NCBI GenBank assembly: GCA_025093985.1
Contig: JACAAK010000014.1
Coordinates: forward strand, 2,232,001 to 2,296,000
Direction: 5' to 3'
Source of the DNA: Calvatia gigantea
Lineage: Eukaryota > Basidiomycota > Agaricomycetes > Agaricales > Lycoperdaceae
DNA: 64,000 nucleotides
In this document: positions 38,108 through 50,014 of the stretch, in pieces
Numbering within the stretch: the stretch's first letter is position 1
How the letters are laid out: the number at the start of each line of letters is the position of its first letter
Notes under the pieces: model-generated
Seen by the model: only the letters and a program-made list of their open reading frames with translations
What the model was told of the DNA's origin: nothing
Databases searched by the model: none
Made by a program: the position numbers and the translations under genes

Positions 38108-38566
38108 TCACAGGGCATTGCCTTGAGAGCTGTGCTGAAGTGGCTTCAGATAATGACCGAGGGTGACCAGTACTTGACCTATAATATGGACAAGATGGGA
38201 TTTAAGACTTTGAGAAGATGACTCTGTTGAGCAAGTCCCTTTCCTGGTTGTTGTAGCACACGATGTGGATAGGATTGCCGATTGAGACAGGTATGAGCAT
38301 TGCACCAATAAAGTATAAAGAAAAAGGCGTACCTTGCCAGGTACTCTGCCACCAAGCAATAGTATATTTAACGTTTTGAAGCGGCTGCAACGGAGAAGCA
38401 ATCCTTTTGCAGTGTTCAGGAAGGGTTGTAAGTAGATTGGCGTTAGGTCACGTGTGACAATGTGCAGCAGCCAGCTGACTGTTTCTGACTGCGAAAGCAC
38501 TAACGCATCATGAACCTCTTGGGCTATAATCGCTACACTATCCCCCAACACACTCACTGCAGACAT
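38108..38566 (-). CDS. Hypothetical protein (minus strand)
   Basis: A 152-codon frame starts MSAVSVLGDSVAIIAQEVHDAL at 38566 and contains SETVSWLLHIVTRDLTPIYLQPFLNTAKGLLLRC and LNILLLGGRVPGK. A GTACGC donor after GGRVPGK would move translation into LIPVSIGNPIHIVCYNNQERDLLN (38202-38390 frame). The codon pattern is protein-like but I recognise no family. Confidence 0.3.
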   Translation of the reverse strand: MSAVSVLGDSVAIIAQEVHDALVLSQSETVSWLLHIVTRDLTPIYLQPFLNTAKGLLLRCSRFKTLNILLLGGRVPGKVRLFLYTLLVQCSYLSQSAILSTSCATTTRKGTCSTESSSQSLKSHLVHIIGQVLVTLGHYLKPLQHSSQGNAL

Positions 38567-41132
38567 ATCAAGACCTCCACTCGTGCAGAAAACGCTGGCG
38601 GATAGTTATCAGGAGCCGGTGATTGGGCTGAGCTCAGCTGAGCTTGTCCGTGACTTCGGTTTTCTCGATGATGGCCTGTACTAAATTTGTGTCATCACAG
38701 GGGTCTCATGCAGAAGGGTACAGACGTGGGTTCCTACCGGCTACCACCGTGTTTGTATATGAATACTTGTAGAACTCCCTGATCAAGTGCAAACGCAACA
38801 ACAGAATCTTAGCAAGATCGCGGCTCATTACTCTTTCTTGAATTCGGAATTTCTCCAAGTTCCAACCAAGAAAAGCATCAGGAGACTACTCCAACCGAAT
38901 GCTGAAGTCCTAAGGTTCTGCGCATGGCACCCATGCAATAATCATTGGGATGGTGAGCCGACTCTTCATTCCTCGCGTATTGTTTGCCCAATAAGGCCAC
39001 CAGTATCACTCACACAAAAATGTCCTAGATCCATTCTAAGTGGGGACACCCCTCTACCGACCAAACCGGCACTAAATCTATGCAGGATGTTGGGGAAGAG
39101 GACGTGCTCAATAACACTGTTGAGGTGGTTCTCAGGACGACTAATACTGCCATTATGTCGTTTCAGGAAATACTTCAGAATATAGTTTAAATATGCCGCT
39201 GGCTTGAGCGATTGCTGCCATATACTATTTCTCTTATAGAGGAGCTGCGTCACTATATGTCGCACCCTGCTTCTAGCATCAACGTTCCTTCACTTGTGTT
39301 AAGCGCATGTTCACGCGCCCAAGTTTGAAGACCTGTTTTACAGTAAGTCAGAGCATGGACGAGCACATTAAAATGCTTTGTCCGCCAACTACAGGAATAA
39401 CAATGATTGCTTTAAGGAAGTTTGACTTTATGGAAGTCGCCGTCCATGATTAGGACCTGAGCGCACCATTTAGCAACTATAATTGAGAAAGAGGATGTGT
39501 TTAGCACCATACGATGCAACACGCCGACGAATTCCTTAAGAAATCCTTTAGACCGCTCTTTATGGAGCTTGGCGCTGGAGGAGTTCTTGAGTCGCCATCT
39601 TCGGATGTCGCTGACCTTGATACCAATGGAAGGATATATGGTAGTACTTTCGACTTCATACTCCTTGATAAATGCTACGAATAATGGTGTGCCGCATGAG
39701 ATGTAAGCACTGGCTATAAATCCTTTTCTATGCAACAAGTGAGAAATCCTTGCGGGTTATATGAAGATGATAGCGGGAGCATGTCGCTCTATTCACTTGA
39801 GAAGAATATCCTTTGCAGGATCTCGTGAATCACATCATTATAAAGAAAGGAAATTACGACATGTCTAGGAATTAGCAGAATAGCTCCCAACGTATAACGG
39901 TTGAGCTTCAGCACTGTGTCACCAGATTTAATTCTTAGACCTCGCCGCTTTATATTAGGCTTGAGGCAAGAAACTGGAATCCTACGGGAACGACAAGTAT
40001 CTGAACTGCTTTCATTCCAGCTTACATCTAGGGATAAATTTGTAGGCCACATTAAGTGCGACCGATCTATATCAGACAAATCCCTTTTATACTCTTTTAC
40101 TTTTGAGAATCGTTGAAGGTCACCACCTTGCAATAAGTATACGTATTAGTTACCCAATCCATCTTCATGAACCTATGATATAACAAGGGATGAATGGTGG
40201 CTATATTCCCTACGAGACTTATCATTTGGCATCCGAACGACTTCCCATGATTACCTTTCCACTCGTTTGACTTCGAATGTCATTATTCATGCCACTCTGG
40301 GATTTTCACAAGGGAAATTGCTCAGAACCTTTTCCAAAATCTTTTTGAATATCCCGTTCGAGCAAATACTCGGACGTTGAACGTGTCGTCTATTTTTGCT
40401 ACTCTATGACTTATCAGCATGATGTGTTGTCCTCCTTCGAAAGGGATTTATGGTTAAGATTCTCAGAGTTTCTAAATTGCTGCATGCCAATTCCCCAATG
40501 ATTATGCGGAGAGTTTGTCTAACGAGACAACAGAATACTGTGGCATAACACCCAGCTTAAACCCTACTCCCAATGTTCGCAACGGTTGTGAGATGAGTGA
40601 TCGACTACACTTTGAGAGCCAAAAGCTTTATGGCAACGGGCAAGGTTACCTATAGGTGAGTTTAAGATTGAGGACGTACAGCGCCAGTCCGGTTTATAGT
40701 GGAAGACTGAATTGTGTAAAGCAGGGATAAAGCTTCAAAGTTGTTGGGTTTGTTTAAGGGCGCAAGTTAACATGGGACTGCAAAATGATTGCTTATGAAA
40801 TGTAACTCCATACGTTTAATCAACGAGAACTTCTAAGAACGCACGAAATGCCTGTAACGTTCTACGAACAATCAACATTTGGATGCCTTACGATGAGGGA
40901 AACACCCTTAAACGTCCGATTCGCACTGTACTAACCATGTCTTTAGCAAAAAGAAAGAAAAACGCAAAGTCAAGAGTTCTACTTCTTCACCTCCGCCTTT
41001 GGATGTAGCAGGTTATCCATTAACCAAACCTCCTGATTCCTTTCCACATCGAGAAATCCCCACCAGTTGATTCCACTACCTAACATTCGCAATTTGAATA
41101 TGACATCCGTTACAGTAATATTACCGCTTTTG
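38567..41132. other. Unassigned region with weak minus-strand frames
   Basis: Minus-strand frames of about 100 codons occur at 38966-39265, 39412-39738 and 39789-40133. They are on one strand and could be exons of one decayed gene, but no splice pattern or domain convinces me. From 40134 to 41132 I see nothing. One copy of an exact 119-bp repeat lies at 39014-39132. Confidence 0.35.
39014..39132. repeat. Exact 119-bp dispersed repeat, copy 1
   Basis: It is identical, base for base, to 41133-41251, in the same orientation and 2.1 kb apart; similarity stops sharply at both ends (ACAAAAATGTCC to GAGGTGGTTCT). No terminal inverted repeats are seen. Confidence 0.97.
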
Positions 41133-41251
41133 ACAAAAATGTCCTAGATCCATTCTAAGTGGGGACACCCCTCTACCGACCAAACCGGCACTAAATCTAT
41201 GCAGGATGTTGGGGAAGAGGACGTGCTCAATAACACTGTTGAGGTGGTTCT
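41133..41251. repeat. Exact 119-bp dispersed repeat, copy 2
   Basis: Second copy of 39014-39132, flanked by different sequence on both sides. Zero differences suggests a recent duplication or an assembly join. Confidence 0.97.
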
Positions 41252-42255
41252 GGGGTATGCCGGTGGAAGTTATACCCAAAAAGCTTGTAAGTCGCTATGT
41301 GTTTCTATGAAATCCTCTTGATGATGTCTGAGTCGTAGCAGCAACATGTTGATCTGATGCCTCCCTGGGCGAGGGTTTATGGTGCGGACACCTCAGCATC
41401 TTTGCTGAAAATGTGGCGTGGTCATCCTCTTCCACGATGGCTTCGTCCTGCACCCAAGTTATGTCGCCGAAACACAGGACGACTTACGAGTTTTCCATCC
41501 CAGCCTCGTGAGTAATCACTATGGCGCAACCCCGGTTATCTTGGCGATTCGGGCTGATGAATACACTCCTGAGACAAGGTTATCTGTTATTGGTTCTTCG
41601 ACATGGAGACAAATTTGGTGGATAGATCGAGTGCAGGGGTCGTACCATTTGTGGTGCGGTGTTAGGGAATACAATTTTGTGAGTGGTTTCAGCTTTCTTC
41701 TCAATGCTTCGCACTAATATATGTTAGAGGTATGTGCAAGTGCCTCAGAGGGCCCAGACAGTGCGGTGTGAGTCTAGATGACCAGAAAGTGACGCTGGTC
41801 GCATAGGAATGCACACACCGTGCAACTACTAACAGGGACTCTACGGAAATGCCTGTGAGTGCGTCATAAACAACAACACCATCAGCCCACGGACATCCCA
41901 CAGAAACAATGTTGCCCCTCCCCAATCTCCACTCCCCCGTTTCCCTGGTACTTTGAGCGAAAAGTGAAAGGCTAATACTCGAATGTCTGCTGGATCGTAC
42001 TTCTACACCTACCACTGATGATAAATTAGTATTCTGTCACGATGTGGTCATTAAAACATTGATATATGACGTTGCCAAGAAATAGGCAGTACTAATCTTT
42101 TTCAAGTCTGATTCACACTGTGCTAACACCGGACATGGCTGTGAGTGTTGCTCACAATGAGGCAAATTCATATTTCGTCGGAGACGGGTTTCTCGACGAG
42201 CCCGAGCATGAGCTTTACGCCGGCATCAGTGTAGTCATAAGACTTGAATGTACAG
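41252..42255. other. Unassigned, weak frames only
   Basis: A plus-strand frame (41418-41717, MVILFHDGFVLHPSYVAETQDDL) and minus frames (41519-41704, 41701-42015) overlap without a recognisable domain. A short plus frame at 42120-42240 (NSYFVGDGFLDEPEHELYAG) is cut by the hairpin element that follows. Confidence 0.35.
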
Positions 42256-42480
42256 AATTAATAGGGTCTTCCATTTCGGATCTCATTCTGATCCCATTTT
42301 GGATCCCATTTTGCAAAATTTGAGTGTAATTTGGTCAAAATGGGATCCAAAATGGGAACCAGAACGGTGCCAGAATGGACATGTTTGAAACCCCCGTCCC
42401 GATTTTTTGTGAAAATGGGAACAGAATGGCCATTCTGGGTCACTCATTCTGTCGGCATTCAGCCCGGCCCCCGGTAGGTC
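42256..42480. mobile_element. MITE-like hairpin element
   Basis: Two 23-bp arms, 42291-42313 and 42336-42358, are complementary at 22 of 23 positions around a 22-nt loop. Each arm is itself a near-tandem pair of TCCCATTTTGG-like 11-mers. Further AATGGGAACAGAATGG-like sequence on the right (42414-42430) repeats the motif. No coding potential. The limits of the unit and a target duplication were not resolved. Confidence 0.45.
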
Positions 42481-43535
42481 CCGGGGGAGGGGTTTGCACA
42501 CCCGTTTGGTCTGCTGTCCTCTCTGTCACAAGCTCCTCAGTGAATTCAACGGGATCCACCATTTTTCAAGAATGTACACCTTGAAAAATACTTGCAAGGT
42601 TTCTGAAAAGATTTATCACCCATTAATTCAGAACTATGGGGGCAGTTCTGCCAGCTCTTGCTCGTGCCGCCCGGAGTCCAAATTGATTGATCCCCAACCT
42701 CGGCACAATGTCTATGCTGGATTCCAATGGCAACACAAGGTGACCTGTTCACATATAAACATGAAAATTTGGATTTTCACTTCTTACGGGCCAAGTTTAA
42801 ACCTTTTGTAAGGGCTTGGGTGGGGTATTGTACTATATATTGGATTATTGCATACGCTACCATGCTGTAACAGACATAGGTACCGCATCAACAAAATAAA
42901 ACTCCGAATCAAAACAGGACAAGATTGAGAATGGCCAGCGCAGTAGGAGCCATCACCGTCACTTAACCCACACCCCCCCTCCCCAAAATCAAAAAGCTAT
43001 TCAGAAGCCTCTCACCGGTCCCGCGAACAGTGCGGTCCCCTCCCTAGCATGCCCGATAAGTTGTCAACATCAAACGATATGTTCATCGCGTCTTAGAGTT
43101 TCTTAGGAGGAAGGCGGCGACGAAGGCAGACAGTGGTTGACACTTGCCAGAATCGACATGCTGCATAACGATTATCAGCCAACCACATTAAGGCCGTCGA
43201 CGTCATCATCCTAGATTCAAACCCATCTAAACCCGCCATGTGACTCATCTATGAATGTTCCTCACCTATAACTAGCCAGCCATGAATACATATCAGTATT
43301 TACAGACGCAGGAACACCACGTGTCGCTACTTCGGAGGCGCTGAAGGTCAGGCGTATCAGGAAGTGGCTTCAAAGTGGCAAAGTTGCATATTTATCTGGT
43401 GCATGCGGGTGCTATTCTTTTCAGCGCTCCCCCAGCAGGACCTCCCATTTTGACCCTCTACCTCCACCACCCTTGGTAAATCATGGCCGCGATCGCCACT
43501 GATCTATCATCGACAGTTGAAGAAAATCTGACTGC
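42481..43535. other. Intergenic region upstream of the second GTPase gene
   Basis: No supported gene. From about 43380 it has similarity, in order, to 51935-52110, so the promoter and 5' UTR of the GTPase gene were part of that old duplication. Confidence 0.5.
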
Positions 43536-45580
43536 ATGTCCAAAGTGCGCATTTCCCGATTTTCCACCCCGCGTCACTCAGTCTCCCAAACCCGGGTTCC
43601 TAGGTTTCGAATCCTCGTTGTCGGGAATGTTCGCATTTAATTCCCAATTGGTATTTGGAATTAGCAGCTGCACAGGTCGGCGTTGGGAAATCGTCACTCA
43701 TCAGTAGTGTCTTCAACATAAGCTTACAAGTGCGTGAATACTTAGCACCCTCTGTTTTCGATGACCCTTGATACCGAGCACACATAAGGACATTGATATT
43801 GCACACAACCGTGCTGGGAAAGCCGATGTGGAATTTGCTTACACCTCAGACGAAAACCCGCGATTCATCCTCCATGATAGTCAAGGCTTCGAACCCGGCG
43901 AGACCAGCAACTGGGATATCGTGGAACAGTTTCTTCGTGGGAGGAGTGCAACCGTTGAATTTAGAGATCGGATCCACGTGATTTGGTAAAGTGTCGCATA
44001 CCCGCGCGGCGCATTCAAGCTAACGTGTATCTTGTTTTTTCGCAGGCTATGCATAGAGACGCCTCGAACTGGAGCGAGGGAGGTACAAGTTGGGGACGAG
44101 AAGCTCTTGTCCCTTGCAGGAGAGCGTAAGAGCCATCTAACTCATTTCTCCTCGCAAAACTGCATTGACTGACACGCGAGAAAGTAAAAATCCCTACAAT
44201 CATTGTCTTCACGAAGTTCGACATCCTTGTGAACGAACACTCCCGAAAAGCCCAGAAATCCAGGGTTCCGAAATCTCAAATTTTGGAGATGTCGTTAAAA
44301 GGAGCAGAAGAAGATTTCAAGATTCGTATTAAGAGCTGGTCAGAGAAGCCAGCGTCGTGCACCCGAATCTCAACCAAACCCAGTGTGTATTCTTTCTCTT
44401 CCCTTTGTAGAAGTTTCCGGAAGTAATTTCACCATATGTAGAATATTTGGAAACGCTTCGTGATCTGGCGGAAATCACTTTCCAGAGTCTGCGTGGGGCA
44501 GAAGAGGAGCCTTCGCTTCTGTTGGCGGCCAGTCAGCAAACGAGCATTCACCATGAGTCCGCTCTGTCGGAGGGTCAGCAAACGAGTGCACACCAAGAGA
44601 TTAAAGAGCCTTTGCTTCCGTTGGTGGTCGGTCAGCAAACCAATGTGCACCAAGAGCCTGAAACGTTGTTACTCCTGTGGGCGACCGTTCAACAAGTCAA
44701 TGCGCACCAAAAGGTCGAGGAGTCCATTCGGTATGTTCCTTGTCCTTGCCAGACAACCCAGTCATTCACCAAAACCCCGTTCAGCCAGGGCTGTAAAAGG
44801 ACGTGACCTTATGCACGGTCTGAAAGGTTCCAGTACTAACACCTGCCATAGAATACTGGATTGATCTGGGGCAAAGCACCATCTTCGGGGGCCGCAGGTT
44901 AATAGAGTGTTTGTCGCGCATAGGCCAAGATATTCTCAAGGTCTGGAATATCAGTGATCCAAACAAGGTGCAGAGACCCCACAATTCAGTTTATATCTCG
45001 CTTATGCACTTTTAGCTATTGTCTGGAATTGAATTTTTCGCCCAAATAATCAAACTCCTCGAGGGATTTTCTCCTGGTTTGAAGGTAGACCTTGGCCCGT
45101 GAGCAGCATCACTTGTAATTAGCGACCGGCATTCTTATCCCCAGTCTACATCAGGAAGGATGAGCCATCGCAGGACCTGGACATGGCGCTCCTGGTCAGA
45201 ACCAAAGGTTCCGCTTTCGCACAGGTGCTCGGGTTCCTATATTGGCCATACCGAGCGATGTAGCTGAAGGATCCTTCAAATGAGGACGTCTCCTAATAAT
45301 CCTGCCACATAGCCCAGCGACAGCGCAATATCTAGGCGCCTACATTATAGACCTCACCATGGTTCTCCATCGCATCTTTATGGCTACACTAGCCCTGACA
45401 CCTAGGAGGGTTGTATCGCAGAGCCTCATTGCCGAAGAATTACAGAAATACAGAGATCAACAACCCGCTTGGGTTCACAGTCGTGTTTGTGGCGTAAGCG
45501 TCGGAGCTGCAGGTTTTGAGCGAGATATTGGGGATCTGATTCGAGAATCACTCAGGGAGAATCGAGCAGATGTCAATTGA
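43536..45580 (+). CDS. Larger multi-exon GTPase (G domain plus long C-terminal region)
   Basis: Exons with matching phases are 43536-43628, 43676-43729, 43789-43985, 44046-44125, 44185-44384 and 44411-44730; later exons run to about 45580. It starts MSKVRISRFS. G1 is GNVGVGKSS, assembled across intron 1. G3 is HDSQG in NPRFILHDSQGFEPGE, and G4 is TKFD in PTIIVFTKFDILVNEHS. Further C-terminal segments are WIDLGQSTIFGGRRLIECLSRI, LDMALLVRTKGSAFAQVLGFLYWPY and DLTMVLHRIFMATL, with a tail LIAEELQKYRDQ...DLIRESLRENRADVN. A 57-bp (19-aa) unit centred on QQTNVHQE is repeated about four times within exon 6. Splice joins after 44730 and near 45265 could not be closed in frame, so damage is possible. 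The N-terminal ATG at 43536 was chosen because only that frame reaches G1. Confidence 0.7.
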
Positions 45581-45937
45581 CGCTAGTTAGCAAGTAGGAT
45601 GATAGCAACAAAAATCCGATCATTTGTAGTACTCTCCATTGATGAATGCTTGCTATGGCTGTGATCACAATAATTTACGGGCGCCGGGCAGAAAATCTGG
45701 GTTTGTCCGAATGGTACAGGGGAACAGCTGGAAGCTCTGAAAGATTGCAAATGGCCTTGGAATTTGCGAAATCGTCCTCAGAAACGTCTGCAGAATCCGA
45801 CTTGGCCAGACATGGAAAGGGGCCACACGGTACAGTCAAGCGTAGCCAATAGCTCTAGTAGGTGTATCTACCATAGGTAGCCCTACAGTCCACCCCTCCC
45901 CGCATCCAGTGGAACCCATTATACCACCACCACCCAC

Positions 45938-48198
45938 TCAATACCAGAGCCACGGCCCAAAATTCTCCTCCTGGTATACTTTCTGACCTTTAACCAGATC
46001 GGTCGTACGGAACTCTCGATAATGTTGCAACTCATAGTTGATTTCCCAATACCAAAACGTTGATTTCCCGCCACGACCAATGCGATATATGGCTGACTCG
46101 ACATGTTCCTGGGACCCGTCGCGAAAGAGAGACTTCATCCGGGAAGCCAAGCTGCGGTGGTATGGTTGAATGACGTTTGATTGCAGGCGTTGCTTAATCA
46201 TCTTGGAATAATACAGTTAGATTGGGGATGCTGCGCATCAAGGCAAAGGACCTCACCAGTTTGAACTCGGCGATGTTGAATTTGGAGAACCCAGTACGCG
46301 GAATCCAAGCGATGTAAGTTCCCGGAAAGCATTTGACGTGGCATTCACAGCCCCAAAGCGAGGACCTTGTGGGCCGGCTCGGTCCCGGAATGAGGATTCT
46401 CATAAACTGTGTAACGACGTGCAGGTGTTTACGAAAATCACAGGCCGCATCGAATCCTCCAACTTCTCCAGCTGCAGAAAAAATTTCGGAGTCTTCGCTA
46501 TTGAGTGTGCGGTAGATGCAGGCTTTGATGATTGAGTTGGCTAATTCATTTGTGTGGGGATACGAAAGGGAGGACGCCGAATTTGATACACCAGGTGCGA
46601 GGACCAGTTCTGGGATAATCAGGACTTATGGCTAGCGAAGCGGACCGATGCAGACCTACCGGAGCCATGCCATTCAAAGCTTTGGTCATAGTCAAGATGG
46701 ATTTCGATGAAGCGATTTACCAGCGCTTCTGAGCCTTTGACACAATAGGTACCCGAGCGCATTGGATCAAGAAGGAAGTTGGTGAAGGACTTGTGGTAGA
46801 AGGAAACCTTGCCTCCAAGGTCACTATAAATTTGACGGGAAAGCTCTCCAAGGACATTCCGACTAGTTTGCGTGTATGCGCGGCTGGTGTCGGGCGTAGA
46901 ATCAACCTCGAGGTCCTTGCCTAGGTCCTGAACCTGGACGACAGCACTCGCGTGGTCGCAGACACTTTCGAATTCATCTTTAGACAGCCCCAAGAGGTTA
47001 GCTGTCATCACTACACTTGAAGCTCTCCTCCGACATATTAGGGCGAGTAGTAGGCGGATGGCTGGGAATATTTCCAGGGGAATGCGTTGAAGGATCATCG
47101 CGTAGAATGCATCCAGCTCAGCAAAGGGCGCATCTGTGCTGGTACCAACCTCAGGGTCACCTTTACGGTGGTCCAAAATGATCTCGATAATTCGGCGCAA
47201 ACGCTTTCGGGGGCTGAGTGTTTGATGGCCGACGTAACGAAGGACAGTTGCTGCATGGATGAACGACCCGGCTGCAGCGCTAACGAGTGTCTTCATCTCT
47301 TCAGCGGATGGCCATTGAGCCTGCATCGAGGTCTTGCGGCGTCGGAGGATATCCTCGAAGCTATTCTTGAGATATAGCCTGATTTCTTCATCAGCATCGC
47401 GCGAGATAGGGAGTACGACCTTCTGGCAATAGGGGGAAACATCAGGACTGGAGAACGTCGTCTCGATGTGAAGCTCTGGCCGGGTGAAGAAAGCCCAGCA
47501 CAGTGGAAGCGTGCCATCAGATACTGCGGCGGCAATGGTGTGAATGATTGCGCGCTGTGATTTTTCTCCTTCGCATTCGTCGAGCCCATCAATGAATACC
47601 ACAGTCCTCTTGCCAATGCCTTTCTCACTTGCCTCCAGTTCTTGCAGTGGTTCGTTGATCAGATATTGAAATTGGAATGGTATCGTTTTGTTGACAAGAG
47701 TCTTATCGAGGCGGATCTTCGTATCAATAAGGTCGCGGTAAGCGGGATGGATGGTGGTGAGCTGATATGCGATGGAAGGGAAGAAACCCTCTGGTTTGGC
47801 CGGTCCATCTGCTGAGAAAAAGAATGTCGCTCCTAGGTTACCAAGACGTCTGAGTTCCTCAGCACATGTCTGAGCAATGGCAGATTTGCCAGCCCCCGCC
47901 GGACCACTCATCCAATATATAGGTGCAGGGAGGTCGCCGCCGGCAGACGTAGCCCAGCGTACGAAATCTTCGATGTATTGCCTACGTGTTCCAGGGAAGC
48001 ATGTTGGGGGGTCTGTGCGAGCAGCATCATCATATGCAGCTCCAGGAGTTGATGCCTTGTATAGGATATCGATGCCTGCACCCAGGTTAGCTCATTAGTG
48101 ATCAATATGTATCAACCAAGCTTACCAGTTTGGCCATTGTGGATGTCCGTAAAGGTGCCACCATGGATCACAAAGTTCTGTGCATTGGGGAAGGACAT
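45938..48198 (-). CDS. NACHT-domain ATPase (NLR-like), four exons
   Basis: On the minus strand the exons are 48198-48126, 48075-46660, 46624-46257 and 46201-45938: 2121 nt, 706 aa plus stop, phases consistent. The N-terminus MSFPNAQNFVIHGGTFTDIH resembles the short lead of many Agaricomycete NLRs. The NACHT domain follows, with Walker A GPAGAGKSA, Walker B VVFIDGLDECEGE and a FTRPE sensor-like motif. A winged-helix-like region contains FYHKSFTNFLLDP. The last 210 residues (HVKCFPGTYIAWIPRTG, FWYWEINYELQHYREF) are unique. There are no WD40, ankyrin or TPR repeats, so the usual ligand-sensing part is absent. Intron 2 is only 35 nt. An upstream in-frame Met at 48327 would extend it by 43 residues. 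A role as a STAND signalling switch (self/non-self or stress) is known for the family and inferred here. Confidence 0.85.
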
Positions 48199-48327
48199 TG
48201 AGCTGACGCAACAACGGCTGGTAGGGAGGATGGGGGTGAGGGACGGCAGAGATGTGTTCACGACCGGTCGAGGCGCGGAAGACTGAGGTGCAAGCGCGGG
48301 GTGAATGCCTGGTCGGCGTGTTCTCAC

Positions 48328-49595
48328 TTTCTCTCACGTCTGGCGCTCGGCACCCCCTTAATTTGGAAGCTGGGCCCCCAAGGCAACGGGACGTGCAGGC
48401 GCTTAACTATAAAGAGGGTAACACAACATTGGTGTCATCGCCCGCAGATAATACCTCTATCTCATATTCTTTTCCTGGTAAGCCCTCACACGAACACTTC
48501 CACCGGATCAGTCAAGCCAACCAAACGTTATCAACGTGCGCAACTCCCCTGGCTGTCACACCCAAATCTACATCTCTCTCCTTCCCCATCCCAGTCCGAG
48601 GCCTCGAGTGAATTAAGGTACGGATTGAAATACGTATGCTCGCTTCGTTGCACCGAACTAAGCGGTGAGGAGAGCAATCGGACGCCACAGAACGTTGCAA
48701 CCGTTTCCTACACCTGTTGTTGGTAGATACTTTGCCGAGGAATATAGTATTGCCATTCCTTGACTAGTTGTTCAGCAACCTCGGATTCAAAGTGGTTGAA
48801 GAGGGTCCAAAGAAAGGGCGCAGTTCATGTTCGAACAGATTCCGCAACGACTTTAATAGTGTCCACGCGTCTCGACGATAACTCGCACCCCGACCTCTTC
48901 CTTGACGGAAGGTCAGGTGAACGCGATGACAAGCACGTTGTGAAATTGGTGTGGCGAGGGACTTCTTGATAGGGTTAAGACTGTGTTAAGTCTCGCCGTC
49001 TCGGTGAGTGTCATAGGCTTTGCGTTCGGCAGAGAATTGGCAGGCGAAGGTGGAGAGGCAGTGGTTTGGGTCAATTATGCTGAGAAAAGAAGGTTACACC
49101 TCTCTTCAAGTCCGTGGCTTCCGCGTATGACTACGCAATAGGAAATTTTCCGACACTGGCGGTACCCTTCAATTACGCAATTCGCTCGGCGTGGTTGTTG
49201 ACATTCAAGTGCCACTGCGTGAGCCGCTCAACGTAGTCATTATGTCGTTGCGTATTCTAGGACGGCAAATGGAAGGGGGTGGTATTTCGATTGATTGTTA
49301 GCGATTCTGGGAATCGAGGCCGCTCGTGGTTTTGGAGGGCTGGAAATCCAATTGATAGACAACGCTTTTGAGAGAGAGATTGCGTACCACACCCCCTGGG
49401 TCTGTCAGGTGCCCGGTCCGTAAACTGAACATTGTTCATCGTAGAGTCGTGGGCACCGTTGAAAGTATCAATGTCGGTGGCGATGGCAGACTGTGCGGAG
49501 GATAGCAGCACACTTCTTACTGAGCTCATAAATAATCTTGCGCCCGTCATGCACACAGTAAGGACCTGGAGTGGTGCCAGATGAATGAAAACCAG
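48328..49595. other. Intergenic between NACHT gene and hypothetical gene
   Basis: Several overlapping frames of 60-140 codons occur on both strands (for example 48301-48726 plus, 49257-49556 minus) without domains or splice patterns that I trust. Nothing else seen. Confidence 0.4.
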
Positions 49596-49601
49596 ATAAG
49601 C

Positions 49602-50014
49602 ACCTTACTTGGAGTCACACATACCTCATCGAAACAATCGACCTTATACACCAGCCGATGTCAAATCTGATACACACCAACAACCTAGTAATCCGAGTGA
49701 CCCTCCTCTGGCGTGTATCAGTATTACAAGCTCTCAGCTTAAGAAAGGAAGCAAAAAGTCACCTGCGCAGACGCTATACGACAACACATGGCTTTACGAG
49801 CAACCTAAGGCCCACACCCCGCCCACCTCCTCGGTAGGTCCAGCGCTCTTCATTCTACTCTGGAGCCCCTCAAACTTCACACTAACATTTCCTCCAGCCG
49901 TTAATCCGCATCTCGAAAAACAACACCATATATACCGCTCAAGGTCGTTCCATAATCACAGCAGAGCAAAGCCTGGACAAGTCGCCATGCCATCCCGTTG
50001 ACATGACAGGATAG
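49602..50014 (+). CDS. Small spliced hypothetical protein (5' end unknown)
   Basis: An open frame (HIPHRNNRPYTPADVKSDTHQQ, SSQLKKGSKKSPAQTLYDNTWLYEQP) ends at 49833 with donor GTAGGT. A 64-nt intron has a CTAAC branch site and a CCTCCAG acceptor, and exon 2 (49898-50014) continues in phase for 38 codons (PLIRISKNNTIYTAQGRS) to TAG. The near-perfect intron signals and open second exon are the support. There is no in-frame ATG after the stop at about 49597, so an upstream exon is needed. It is hydrophilic, with no known domain. Confidence 0.35.
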
